Notes under the pieces: generated by a model | The model's input: the letters and a program-made list of their open reading frames with translations, nothing else | Told to the model about the DNA's origin: nothing | The model's database searches: none | Origin: Prevotellaceae bacterium UBA711 | Lineage (GTDB): Bacteria; Bacteroidota; Bacteroidia; Bacteroidales; Bacteroidaceae | Length of the DNA stretch: 50,892 nt | Direction of reading: 5' to 3' | Assembly: GCA_002297545.1 (NCBI GenBank) | Contig: DBLZ01000129.1 | Span: forward strand, 461-51,352 | Part shown: positions 40,531-49,181 of the stretch, in pieces | Position numbering within the stretch: the first letter of the stretch is position 1 | Layout: each line of letters begins with the position of its first letter | Translations under genes and position numbers: made by a program

Positions 40531-42366
40531 ATGGACATAACTGAAAGAGAATCAGTGGTCGTTCGCTTTTCCGGCGACTCCGGTGATGGCATGCAGCTCG
40601 CAGGCAATATATTTTCCACCGTATCTGCGACAGTGGGTAACAGCATCAGCACTTTCCCTGACTATCCTGCCGACATCCGCGCCCCGCAAGGTTCTCTGAC
40701 AGGTGTTAGCGGTTTCCAGGTACATATCGGTGCCGGCCAGGTCTACACACCGGGTGACATGTGCGACGTGCTGGTGGCCATGAATGCCGCAGCGCTGAAG
40801 ACACAGTATCGTTATGCCAAACCCGACGCCACCATCATAATTGATACGGACAGTTTTGGCCCCAAGGACCTTGAGAAGGCTCAGTTCCAGAGCGAGGACT
40901 ACTTGGGAGAGATGGGCATAGACCCTGACCGTGTCATCGCATGTCCGCTCACCACGATGGTAAAGACCTGTCTGGCAGAAACCGGCATGGACATGAAGAG
41001 CATCAGCAAATGCCGCAACATGTTCGCCCTGGGTCTGGTGTGCTGGCTATTTGACCGCGACTTGGACATTGCCTTCAACTTCCTGAAGGAGAAATTCGCA
41101 AAGAAGCCGGCCATAGCCGAAGCCAACATCAAGGTTGTGCAGGCCGGTTATGACTACGGCCACAACACACATTCCAGTGCAGCCAACGTTTACCGCATAG
41201 AGACAAAGAACAAGGTCCCCGGACGTTATATGGACATCACGGGCAACAAGGCTACGGCATACGGTTTCATAGCCGCAGCCGAGAAGTCCGGTCTGAAACT
41301 TTATCTTGGTTCATATCCCATTACCCCGGCCACAGACGTATTGCACGAACTGTCCAAGCACAAGAGCCTGGGCGTAACCACCGTGCAGTGCGAGGACGAG
41401 ATTTCCGGCTGTGCATCCAGTCTTGGTGCATCCTTTGCAGGTGCTTTGGCAGTGACAAGCACATCTGGTCCCGGCATGTGTCTGAAAAGTGAGGCCATGA
41501 ATTTGGCCGTCATAATGGAACTTCCCTTGGTAATTCTTGACGTGCAGCGTGGCGGCCCCGCCACAGGTCTGCCTACCAAGAGTGAACAGACCGACCTGTT
41601 GCAGGCTCTTTTTGGCCGAAACGGCGAAAGTCCCATCCCGGTAATCGCCGCCATCAGTCCCACAGACTGTTTCGATGCGGCATACGAGGCTTCCAAGATG
41701 GCTTTGGAACACATGACCCCAGTAATCCTGTTGACGGATGCCTATATAGCAAACGGTTCAGGTGCATTCCGCCTGCCCAACCTGACAGAATATCCTGCCA
41801 TCAATCCTCCATACGTTCCCGAGGAACTAAAGGGAACATGGACTCCGTACATGCGCAAGGAAGACGGTACACGATACTGGGCAATACCCGGACGAGAAGG
41901 CTTTGAGCATATCCTTGGTGGTCTGGAAAAGGACGACAAGACCGGTGCCATCAGCACGAATCCCGAAAACCACGACCTGATGACACGCAAGCGTGCACAA
42001 AAGATTGCCAACATCCCCGTAGCCGACTTGGAAGTGCTGGGCGATAAGGACGATGCAGAATTGCTCATCGTAGGCTTTGGCGGTACATACGGACATCTGC
42101 GCGCTGCCATGAATGAGATGCGCCAGGCAGGCAAAAAGGTGGCTATGGCTCACTTCCGCAACATCAATCCACTACCCGCAAACACGGCAAAGGTGCTGAC
42201 CAAGTACCCCAAGGTGGTGGTAGCCGAACAGAATATGGGTCAGTTGGCCGGCTGGCTGCGCATGAAGGTGGACGGGTTCTGCCCCGCACAGTACAACGAG
42301 GTCAAGGGTCAACCCTTCAAGGTGGCAGAATTGGTGGCCGCTTTCACCGATATTATCAACAAGTAA
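40531..42366 (+). CDS. korA: 2-oxoacid:ferredoxin oxidoreductase, gamma/alpha fusion subunit
   Basis: The 611-residue protein joins a gamma-type domain (FSGDSGDGMQLAGNIFSTVS and DYPADIRAPQGSLTGVSGFQ in the first 190 residues) with an alpha-type pyrimidine-binding domain. The second domain shows YLGSYPITPATDVLHEL, QCEDEISGCASSLGASFAG and TSTSGPGMCLKSEAMNLAV. With KorB it forms a 2-oxoglutarate (or other 2-oxoacid):ferredoxin oxidoreductase that makes acyl-CoA and reduced ferredoxin in anaerobes. The ATG at 40531 starts the normal N-terminus; an earlier start would lie inside the tRNA. The beta subunit gene follows after 17 bases. Confidence 0.94.
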   Translation: MDITERESVVVRFSGDSGDGMQLAGNIFSTVSATVGNSISTFPDYPADIRAPQGSLTGVSGFQVHIGAGQVYTPGDMCDVLVAMNAAALKTQYRYAKPDATIIIDTDSFGPKDLEKAQFQSEDYLGEMGIDPDRVIACPLTTMVKTCLAETGMDMKSISKCRNMFALGLVCWLFDRDLDIAFNFLKEKFAKKPAIAEANIKVVQAGYDYGHNTHSSAANVYRIETKNKVPGRYMDITGNKATAYGFIAAAEKSGLKLYLGSYPITPATDVLHELSKHKSLGVTTVQCEDEISGCASSLGASFAGALAVTSTSGPGMCLKSEAMNLAVIMELPLVILDVQRGGPATGLPTKSEQTDLLQALFGRNGESPIPVIAAISPTDCFDAAYEASKMALEHMTPVILLTDAYIANGSGAFRLPNLTEYPAINPPYVPEELKGTWTPYMRKEDGTRYWAIPGREGFEHILGGLEKDDKTGAISTNPENHDLMTRKRAQKIANIPVADLEVLGDKDDAELLIVGFGGTYGHLRAAMNEMRQAGKKVAMAHFRNINPLPANTAKVLTKYPKVVVAEQNMGQLAGWLRMKVDGFCPAQYNEVKGQPFKVAELVAAFTDIINK

Positions 42367-42383
42367 AGACGGAGGATATTATC

Positions 42384-43391
42384 ATGGCAACATATACAGC
42401 TCAGGATTTCAAGAAGGGACAGCCAAGATGGTGCCCCGGATGTGGTGACCACTTTTTCCTCGCCTCTCTGCACAAAGCCATGGCTGAGATCGGCGTTGCA
42501 CCGGCGGACATTGCTGTCATTTCCGGCATAGGATGCTCCAGCCGTCTGCCCCACTACATGGCCACATACGGCATGAACACCATTCACGGACGTGCCGCAG
42601 CCATCGCCACCGGATGCAAGGTAGCCAATCCTCGCCTGACGGTATGGCAGGTGAGTGGCGACGGTGACGGCCTGGCCATCGGCGGCAACCACTTCATCCA
42701 CGCCAACCGCAGAAACATAGATTTGAACATGATTCTGCTCAACAACCGCATCTACGGCCTGACCAAGGGACAGTACTCCCCCACCAGCCCCCGCGGTTTC
42801 ATGAGCAAGAGCAGCCCTTATGGCACAGTAGAAGATCCGTTCCGTCCTGCCGAACTGTGCTTCGGCGCGCGCGGACACTTCTTTGCACGTGCCGTGGCCA
42901 CGGATGCCACAGGCACGGTGGAGATACTTAAGGCTGCCTACAGCCATAAGGGTGCATCGGTCTGCGAGATCATGCAGGACTGCGTCATCTTCAACCATGG
43001 TGCCCACGACAACATCTATGACAAGGCCGGACGTGCCAAGAACGCCATCTATGTGAAACACGGCCACCCCCTCGTGTTCGGCGAGAACAACGAGTACGGC
43101 CTGATACAGGAAGGGGTCGGCCTGAAGATCGTGGAGATAGGCAAGGACGGCGTCACGATGGACGACATCCTGGTGCACGACGCCAAGTGTCAGGACAATA
43201 CCTTACAACTGAAGTTGGCCCTCATGGGCGACGGCGACGGCTTCCCTGTGGCACTGGGCGTAATACGTGACGTGGAGGCTCCTACCTACAACGATGCCGT
43301 GGAGGCACAAATAGAAGAGGTGAAGGTTCAGAAGAAATACCACACCTTTGCCGAATTGCTGGAGACCAACGACATCTGGGAGGTGAAGTAA
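42384..43391 (+). CDS. korB: 2-oxoacid:ferredoxin oxidoreductase, beta subunit
   Basis: The 335-residue protein has RWCPGCGDHFFLASLHKAM with the Fe-S cysteines, and the thiamine diphosphate-binding region VSGDGDGLAIGGNHFIHANR through MILLNNRIYGLTKGQYSPTS. No separate delta (2x4Fe-4S) subunit gene is nearby. It works with the gamma/alpha fusion encoded just upstream. Substrate preference for 2-oxoglutarate over other 2-oxoacids is a family-level guess. The tyrS gene starts 90 bases later without a visible promoter. Confidence 0.94.
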   Translation: MATYTAQDFKKGQPRWCPGCGDHFFLASLHKAMAEIGVAPADIAVISGIGCSSRLPHYMATYGMNTIHGRAAAIATGCKVANPRLTVWQVSGDGDGLAIGGNHFIHANRRNIDLNMILLNNRIYGLTKGQYSPTSPRGFMSKSSPYGTVEDPFRPAELCFGARGHFFARAVATDATGTVEILKAAYSHKGASVCEIMQDCVIFNHGAHDNIYDKAGRAKNAIYVKHGHPLVFGENNEYGLIQEGVGLKIVEIGKDGVTMDDILVHDAKCQDNTLQLKLALMGDGDGFPVALGVIRDVEAPTYNDAVEAQIEEVKVQKKYHTFAELLETNDIWEVK

Positions 43392-43481
43392 AGCGGTCAT
43401 AGGGAGCGTTGCGTCCCGTACACACTCCACGCACATATCCTTATACATATAATCGTACACACAAGACACTACACTCATTCG

Positions 43482-44783
43482 ATGAACTTTGTAGAAGAAC
43501 TGAAATGGAGAGGCATGCTCCATCAGATGATGCCCGGCACTGAAGAAATGCTGGCATCAGGACAACAGACAGCATACGTCGGCATTGACCCCACAGCCGA
43601 CTCACTTCACATAGGACACCTCTGCGGCGTGATGATGCTCAGGCATTTCCAGCGTTGCGGCCACAAACCTTTGGCTCTTATTGGCGGTGCCACCGGCATG
43701 ATTGGCGACCCCAGTGGCAAAAGCCAGGAACGCAACCTGCTGAACGAAGAGACTCTCCGCCACAACATAGCCTGTATCAAGACACAGTTGGCTCACTTCC
43801 TGGACTTCGACAGCGATGCTCCCAACAAGGCCGAACTGGTCAACAACTACGACTGGATGAAGGATTTCACTTTCCTGGACTTCGCCCGCGAGATAGGCAA
43901 GTGCATCACCGTTAACTACATGATGGCCAAGGACAGCGTCAAGCGTCGTCTGAACGGTGAGTTCCAGGACGGCATGTCGTTCACCGAATTCACATACCAG
44001 TTGCTACAGGGCTACGACTTTCTGCACCTGTATCAGGAAAAGGGTTGCCGCCTGCAGATGGGCGGTTCGGATCAGTGGGGCAATATCACCACTGGCACGG
44101 AACTTATCCGCCGCAAACTTGGCGGAGATAACACTGCCTATGCTCTGACCTGTCCGCTCATAACCAAGGCCGACGGCAAGAAATTCGGAAAGACCGAAAG
44201 CGGTAACGTATGGCTGGACCGCAACCGCACCACACCATACGCCTTCTACCAGTTCTGGCTGAACGTGGGCGATGAAGAAGCCGAACGCTATATCAAGATA
44301 TTCACCTCCTTGGACAAGGAGACGATAGACAGCCTCGTGGAGCAGCACCGTCAGGATCCCGGACAGCGCATCCTGCAGAAGCGTCTGGCCGAGGAAGTAA
44401 CCTGCATGGTTCACTCGCGCGAGGACTACGAAGCTGCGGTCGAGGCGAGCAACATTCTCTTCGGCAAGGCAACCAAGGAGAGCCTGGAGAAACTGGACGA
44501 AGCCACTCTGCTGGACGTCTTTGCCGGTGTTCCACAATTCGAGGTAAACCGTGACCTGCTCCGTGGCGAAGGTATCAAGGCCGTTGACCTGCTGGCCGGC
44601 GAAACGGCATGTTTTGCCTCCAAGGGTGAGATGCGAAAACTCACACAAGGCGGCGGCGTTTCCATCAACAAAGAAAAACTCTCTGCCTTTGACAAGGTGA
44701 TCAGCGAGGCCGACCTGCTGGACAATAAATACATCCTTGCACAGCAGGGCAAAAAGAAATACTTCTTGATCATAGTCAAGTAA
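43482..44783 (+). CDS. tyrS: Tyrosyl-tRNA synthetase
   Basis: The 433-residue class I aminoacyl-tRNA synthetase has the HIGH-type motif GIDPTADSLHIGHLCGVMML at about residues 28-47, the Tyr-binding QMGGSDQWGNITTG region and the KMSKS-type motif KFGKTESGNVW near residue 231. It ends with a C-terminal S4-like RNA-binding domain (LTQGGGVSINKEK). It charges tRNA-Tyr. Length is standard. No strong terminator is seen before the tRNA-Gln promoter box about 130 bases later. Confidence 0.97.
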   Translation: MNFVEELKWRGMLHQMMPGTEEMLASGQQTAYVGIDPTADSLHIGHLCGVMMLRHFQRCGHKPLALIGGATGMIGDPSGKSQERNLLNEETLRHNIACIKTQLAHFLDFDSDAPNKAELVNNYDWMKDFTFLDFAREIGKCITVNYMMAKDSVKRRLNGEFQDGMSFTEFTYQLLQGYDFLHLYQEKGCRLQMGGSDQWGNITTGTELIRRKLGGDNTAYALTCPLITKADGKKFGKTESGNVWLDRNRTTPYAFYQFWLNVGDEEAERYIKIFTSLDKETIDSLVEQHRQDPGQRILQKRLAEEVTCMVHSREDYEAAVEASNILFGKATKESLEKLDEATLLDVFAGVPQFEVNRDLLRGEGIKAVDLLAGETACFASKGEMRKLTQGGGVSINKEKLSAFDKVISEADLLDNKYILAQQGKKKYFLIIVK

Positions 44784-44910
44784 CGTCCCCGCACTCTCCT
44801 CCCCCCCATGGATGATCCTAAGGTGAGACTAACACGGTACAAAAGAGTCATTTTAGCAAGCACAAGACAAAATTATCATGCGTCAGGCGCACTAATTGGA
44901 TATTTATTTG

Positions 44911-44918
44911 TACCTTTG
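44911..44918 (+). promoter_or_regulatory. -7 box upstream of tRNA-Gln
   Basis: TACCTTTG matches TAnnTTTG, 42 bases before the mature tRNA 5' end. A -33 TTTG is not found at standard spacing. Confidence 0.55.
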
Positions 44919-44960
44919 CACCGCAAATGTAAGCCACTATGGCTATGATTTGTATAGGAT

Positions 44961-45031
44961 TGGGCTATGGTGTAATGGTAGCACAAGACATTTTGGTCGT
45001 CTTTGTTCTGGTTCGAACCCGGATAGCCCAA
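44961..45031 (+). tRNA. tRNA-Gln (anticodon UUG)
   Basis: Acceptor TGGGCTA (44961-44967) pairs with TAGCCCA (45024-45030), and discriminator A is followed by an encoded CCA (45032-45034). The anticodon loop TTTTGGT gives TTG in a stem AGACA/CGTCT whose innermost pair is A-C. The T arm is TCTGG-TTCGAAC-CCGGA. It reads CAA codons. The D-arm sequence TGGTGTAATGGTAGCAC is typical of tRNA-Gln. Confidence 0.92.
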
Positions 45032-45040
45032 CCATCACAA

Positions 45041-45070
45041 GGGAGGTCGCCACACGGCGAGCCTCCCTTT
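45041..45070 (+). terminator. Hairpin between tRNA-Gln and miaB
   Basis: GGGAGG-T-CGCC (45041-45051) pairs with GGCG-AG-CCTCCC (45056-45067) around a 4-base loop, followed by only TTT. It could terminate the tRNA transcript partly and let some polymerase continue into miaB, 20 bases further on. Confidence 0.6.
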
Positions 45071-45090
45071 ACACATATAAGACATCTAAG

Positions 45091-46404
45091 ATGAAGAAAC
45101 TTCTGATAGAGACCTATGGTTGCCAGATGAATGTGGCAGACAGCGAAGTCGTGGCCTCCGTCATGGGCATGGCCGGCTACGAGGTGTGCGAACAACCCGA
45201 GCAGGCCGATGCCATATTTCTGAACACATGCAGCGTACGCGACAACGCAGAACAGAAGATCATCTCGCGTCTGGAGTTTCTCCACAGCATGCAGAAGAAA
45301 CGCGGCAGCAAGCACCGCCTGATTATAGGTGTCATAGGCTGCATGGCGGAACGTGTTAAAGAGAAGCTCATCCAGGACTACGGCGTAGACCTGGTGGCAG
45401 GCCCGGACAGTTATATGTCGCTCCCCGATCTCATAGCACAGGCCGAGTGCGGACATCCTGCCATCAATGTGGAACTCTCGCTCACAGAAACCTACAGCGA
45501 CATCATCCCGCAACGCCTTCACACAGGGCATATCGGCGGCTTTGTGAGCATCATGCGCGGATGCAACAACTTCTGCCACTACTGCATCGTTCCCTATACC
45601 CGCGGACGCGAACGCAGCAGGGATATGGAGAGCATCATCAAGGAATGCCTGGATCTGCAGGCACGCAACTTCAAGGAGGTGACACTGCTTGGACAGAACG
45701 TCAACAGCTACCGTTACGGAGACATAGACTTCCCGCAACTGCTCAGACAGGTGGCACGTGCCGTCCCGGGCATGCGAGTGAGATTTTCCACCTCACATCC
45801 CAAGGACATGAGCGACGAGACCATGCGTGTCATCGCCGAAGAGCCCAATGTCTGCAAACACATCCACCTGCCGGTGCAGAGCGGCAGCAACAGGATACTG
45901 AAACTGATGAACCGCAAGTACACCCGCGAGTGGTACCTGGACCGTGTGGCGGCCATACGACGTATCATCCCCGATTGCGCCATCACCACAGACATCTTTG
46001 CCGGCTATTGCAGCGAGACCGAAGAAGACCATCTGGAGAGCCTCAGCCTGATGCGCGAATGCGCCTACGACTCGGCCTTTATGTTCAAATACAGTGAACG
46101 CCCAGGCACATACGCCAGCAAGCACCTTCCGGACGACATACCGGAAGAGACCAAGATACGCCGTCTTAACGAACTTATCGCCCTGCAGAATGAGCTATCC
46201 ACCGAGAGTAACCAACGTTGCATCGGCCGGGAATACGAAATACTACTGGAAGGCGTAAGCAAACGTAGCCGAGAACAATTATTCGGACGCACAGAGCAGA
46301 ACAAGGTCGTCATCATTGACCGTGGAAGCCATCACATAGGCGACACTGTCAGGGTGAAAGTGACCGAGAGTTCCAGTGCAACATTGAAAGGAGTAGTCCT
46401 ATGA
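45091..46404 (+). CDS. miaB: tRNA-2-methylthio-N6-dimethylallyladenosine synthase
   Basis: The 437-residue radical SAM methylthiotransferase has the N-terminal UPF0004 cluster cysteines (ETYGCQMNVADSE, FLNTCSVRDNAEQK, GVIGCMAERVKEK), the radical SAM motif CNNFCHYCIVPYTRGRE at about 158-175 and a C-terminal TRAM domain. It adds the methylthio group to i6A37 of tRNAs that read UNN codons. The ATG at 45091 gives the standard KKLLIETYGCQMN start; the longer frame runs back through tRNA-Gln. Its stop overlaps ftsX by ATGA. The tRNA-Gln next door has G37 and is not an expected substrate. Confidence 0.96.
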   Translation: MKKLLIETYGCQMNVADSEVVASVMGMAGYEVCEQPEQADAIFLNTCSVRDNAEQKIISRLEFLHSMQKKRGSKHRLIIGVIGCMAERVKEKLIQDYGVDLVAGPDSYMSLPDLIAQAECGHPAINVELSLTETYSDIIPQRLHTGHIGGFVSIMRGCNNFCHYCIVPYTRGRERSRDMESIIKECLDLQARNFKEVTLLGQNVNSYRYGDIDFPQLLRQVARAVPGMRVRFSTSHPKDMSDETMRVIAEEPNVCKHIHLPVQSGSNRILKLMNRKYTREWYLDRVAAIRRIIPDCAITTDIFAGYCSETEEDHLESLSLMRECAYDSAFMFKYSERPGTYASKHLPDDIPEETKIRRLNELIALQNELSTESNQRCIGREYEILLEGVSKRSREQLFGRTEQNKVVIIDRGSHHIGDTVRVKVTESSSATLKGVVL

Positions 46405-47261
46405 GAAAGAAAACCACCCTTCGCTGGCAGTTCCTGACCAGTGCCATCAGCACCACCATGGTATTGCTGCTGTTGGGCATTCTGGTACTGTTCGTACTCA
46501 CCGCAAGGGAAATCCGCGACTATGTACAGCAGGACCTAACGGTTACCGTCGTAATGACCAACGGCACTACGCCGGATAGTGCGCACGAGCTGGAGCATCA
46601 ACTGGCGCGCAAAAGATACGTACACCACATCCATTACATCAGCAGCGAGCAGGCCTTGCAGGAGCAGATAGATGCAATGGGCATAGATCCTCGCGAACTG
46701 TTGAAAAAAAACCCCTTCAGCATCTCTATGGAACTGAAGATGAAGGCCGACTACGTATGTGAAGACAGCCTGCAATGGATAGCCGAAGAAATCCGGAGGA
46801 ACGAAGCCGTGGCAGACGTGTTCTATCAGAAAGACCTGGTGGAGAGCCTTAACAGCAATCTCCGCACCATCACTATCGTCTTGTTCATCATCACCGTCAT
46901 GATGGCCGTCATCAGCCTCAGCCTCATCAACAACACCGTGCACCTCAGCGTCTACAGCCGCCGCTTTGTCATCAACAACATGAAACTCGTCGGGGCCGGT
47001 TGGGGATTCATCCGCCGCCCGTTCATGCTGCGGAGCCTGGGGATCGGCGTTATTGCTGCACTGGTGGCCAACGGCATTCTGGTGGCCATGCTCCATTGGA
47101 TGACCAAGTACGACCACGCCATACTGCAGTTCTTGCCACAGGAAAACATCATCATCATGGCTGCCAGCGTATTGGCCTTCGCCCTGGTCATCACACTCAC
47201 GTGCACCTTCATCAGCGTAACGCATTTCCTCAGAATGAGGGAACACGACCTGTACAAATAA
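46401..47261 (+). CDS. ftsX: Cell division protein FtsX-like permease
   Basis: The 286-residue protein has an N-terminal membrane helix (STTMVLLLLGILVLFVLTA) and a periplasmic domain of about 120 residues. Three more helices follow in the FtsX permease fold (IVLFIITVMMAVISLSLINN, SLGIGVIAALVANGILVAML and VLAFALVITLTCTFISV). FtsX with the ATPase FtsE controls peptidoglycan hydrolases at the septum. No ftsE is adjacent, as is common in Bacteroidota. The start overlaps the miaB stop by ATGA. A DUF3098 gene follows after 50 bases, a conserved pairing. Confidence 0.9.
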   Translation: MRKKTTLRWQFLTSAISTTMVLLLLGILVLFVLTAREIRDYVQQDLTVTVVMTNGTTPDSAHELEHQLARKRYVHHIHYISSEQALQEQIDAMGIDPRELLKKNPFSISMELKMKADYVCEDSLQWIAEEIRRNEAVADVFYQKDLVESLNSNLRTITIVLFIITVMMAVISLSLINNTVHLSVYSRRFVINNMKLVGAGWGFIRRPFMLRSLGIGVIAALVANGILVAMLHWMTKYDHAILQFLPQENIIIMAASVLAFALVITLTCTFISVTHFLRMREHDLYK

Positions 47262-47311
47262 ACTTAGCAATCCAACACTCACCAGAACACATATACACAC
47301 ACATTACGACA

Positions 47312-47572
47312 ATGAACCGACTGGCTTTCAACAAAACCAACTACATCCTGCTGGCCATAGGCATGGCAATCATCATCATCGGCTTTGTGCTGATGAGCGG
47401 CAGCGGCAGCGACGAGCACATCTTCAACCCCGACATCTTCAGCCCACGCCGCATCAAGGTAGCCCCCGCCGTATGCTTCGCAGGCTTCATCTTTATGATC
47501 TTCGGCATCATGTATCACAAGAACGACAAGGGCGATGAGGCATCTCAGGCATCCGAATGCACCCTGGAATAA
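47312..47572 (+). CDS. DUF3098 small membrane protein
   Basis: The 86-residue protein has two membrane helices (NYILLAIGMAIIIIGFVLMSG and VAPAVCFAGFIFMIFGIMY) joined by a loop with DEHIFNPDIFSPRRIK. This is the DUF3098 pattern, a Bacteroidota family found between ftsX and uppP. Function is unknown; conserved neighbourhood suggests a part in the cell envelope or division. The ATG at 47312 starts the conserved part, and the longer open frame upstream is a shadow of ftsX. Confidence 0.88.
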   Translation: MNRLAFNKTNYILLAIGMAIIIIGFVLMSGSGSDEHIFNPDIFSPRRIKVAPAVCFAGFIFMIFGIMYHKNDKGDEASQASECTLE

Positions 47573-47610
47573 CGGATCACGCCCCATATACACCTAATCA
47601 CAATACAGAC

Positions 47611-48423
47611 ATGACAGAACTACAAGCCTTCCTCATGGGATTGCTGCAAGGCCTCACAGAATACCTGCCCGTGAGCAGCAGCGGACACCTGACCATTGCC
47701 AGCACGCTCTTCGGCATCGATGGCGAAGAGAACCTGACTTTCACCATCGCCGTACACGTGGCCACCGTACTCAGCACCCTTGTCATCCTTTGGCACGAGA
47801 TAGTATGGCTGTTGCGCGGCTTGGCAGACACCAAGGCTCCCCTGCTCAACCCCGAGCGCCGCTACATCCTGGCCATCATAGTCAGCATGATCCCCATAGG
47901 CATCGTAGGCGTGTTCTTCAAGGACTATGTGGAAGAGATCTTCGGCAGTGGCCTCCTCATCGTTGGCCTGTGCCTGATAGTCACCGCCGCCCTGCTCACC
48001 ATGAGCTATTATGCACGTCCACGCCAGTCAGACGATATCAGCCTCGGCCGTGCCTTTATCATCGGCTTGGCACAATCCATAGCCGTCCTGCCAGGTCTCA
48101 GCCGCAGCGGCAGCACCATAGCCACAGGACTGCTCCTTGGCGTAAAGAAAGAAAAGATGGCCCAGTTCTCCTTCCTCATGGTCATCCCACCCATTCTTGG
48201 CGAAGCACTGCTCAGCATTCTAAAGGCTGCCAAGGACGGTACGGCAGCCGCAGCCGGTGACATCTCCATGTCAGCCCTGGCAATAGGCTTCATCACAGCT
48301 TTCATCAGCGGATGCATTGCCTGCAAGTGGATGATCTCCATCGTGCGCAAGGGTAAACTTGTCTATTTCGGCATATACTGCGCCGTGGTAGGTTGCGCCA
48401 TCCTTCTCAACAGCATATTATAA
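47611..48423 (+). CDS. uppP: Undecaprenyl-diphosphatase (UppP/BacA)
   Basis: The 270-residue membrane protein has the UppP motifs GLTEYLPVSSSGHLTIAS at about 13-30 and AVLPGLSRSGSTIATGLLLG at about 165-185, with eight or so helices. It removes a phosphate from undecaprenyl diphosphate so that the carrier can be reused for peptidoglycan and for surface glycans such as that of the first operon. It sits in the conserved series ftsX-DUF3098-uppP-truB-queA, 38 bases after its neighbour. Start at 47611 is the family N-terminus. Confidence 0.95.
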   Translation: MTELQAFLMGLLQGLTEYLPVSSSGHLTIASTLFGIDGEENLTFTIAVHVATVLSTLVILWHEIVWLLRGLADTKAPLLNPERRYILAIIVSMIPIGIVGVFFKDYVEEIFGSGLLIVGLCLIVTAALLTMSYYARPRQSDDISLGRAFIIGLAQSIAVLPGLSRSGSTIATGLLLGVKKEKMAQFSFLMVIPPILGEALLSILKAAKDGTAAAAGDISMSALAIGFITAFISGCIACKWMISIVRKGKLVYFGIYCAVVGCAILLNSIL

Positions 48424-48450
48424 TCCACCATCATTCCCCCTCCTAAGCCC

Positions 48451-49155
48451 GTGGACTTCAAAGCCGGCACCATACTCGCATTCGACAAGCCTCTCACCTG
48501 GACCTCTTTCGGTCTGGTGAACAAGGTCCGCTATCTCCTGTGCAAACACATCGGAGAAAAAAAACTGAAGGTCGGCCATGCAGGCACCCTCGATCCCCTG
48601 GCCACCGGCGTGCTAATCATCTGCACAGGCAAAGCCACCAAACAGATAGACACCATGCAGGCCAAGACCAAGGAATACGTGGCCACGCTACAATTTGGAG
48701 CCACCACCCCCAGCTATGATCTGGAGACCCCTGTGGATGCCACCTATCCCACAGAGCACATCACCGCAGAGAGCATTGCAGAGACCCTGCAATCCTTCGT
48801 GGGTGCCATAGAACAGGTGCCGCCATCGTTTTCGGCATGCAAGATAGATGGAAAACGCGCCTACGACCTGGCACGACAGGGCAAGGAAGTGGAACTGAAG
48901 CCAAAGCTGCTGGTAATTGACGAGATAGAGCTTCTGCAGTTCTCACCTCAGTCCATGCAGGCCACCATACGGGTTGTGTGCAGCAAAGGTACCTACATAC
49001 GTGCCCTTGCACGTGACATAGGACGCACCTTGAACTCAGGAGCACACCTCACGGCGCTGCGGCGTACCCGCATAGGAGACTACCGCGTTGAGGATTGCCA
49101 CACTTTGGAGTCCTTCATGGAATGGCTGAAGGCACTGCCGTCAGAGACAGCATAA
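48451..49155 (+). CDS. truB: tRNA pseudouridine(55) synthase
   Basis: The 234-residue protein contains KVGHAGTLDPLATGVL with catalytic Asp 48, YDLARQGKEVELK and CSKGTYIRALARDIG. These are the TruB signatures. It makes pseudouridine 55 in the T loop of tRNAs. The start is a GTG at 48451 giving MDFKAGTILAFDKPL; no in-frame ATG stands at that point. The C-terminal PUA-like part is short, as in other Bacteroidota. Confidence 0.95.
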   Translation: MDFKAGTILAFDKPLTWTSFGLVNKVRYLLCKHIGEKKLKVGHAGTLDPLATGVLIICTGKATKQIDTMQAKTKEYVATLQFGATTPSYDLETPVDATYPTEHITAESIAETLQSFVGAIEQVPPSFSACKIDGKRAYDLARQGKEVELKPKLLVIDEIELLQFSPQSMQATIRVVCSKGTYIRALARDIGRTLNSGAHLTALRRTRIGDYRVEDCHTLESFMEWLKALPSETA

Positions 49156-49181
49156 CATACACAAACACATCACAACACAAT

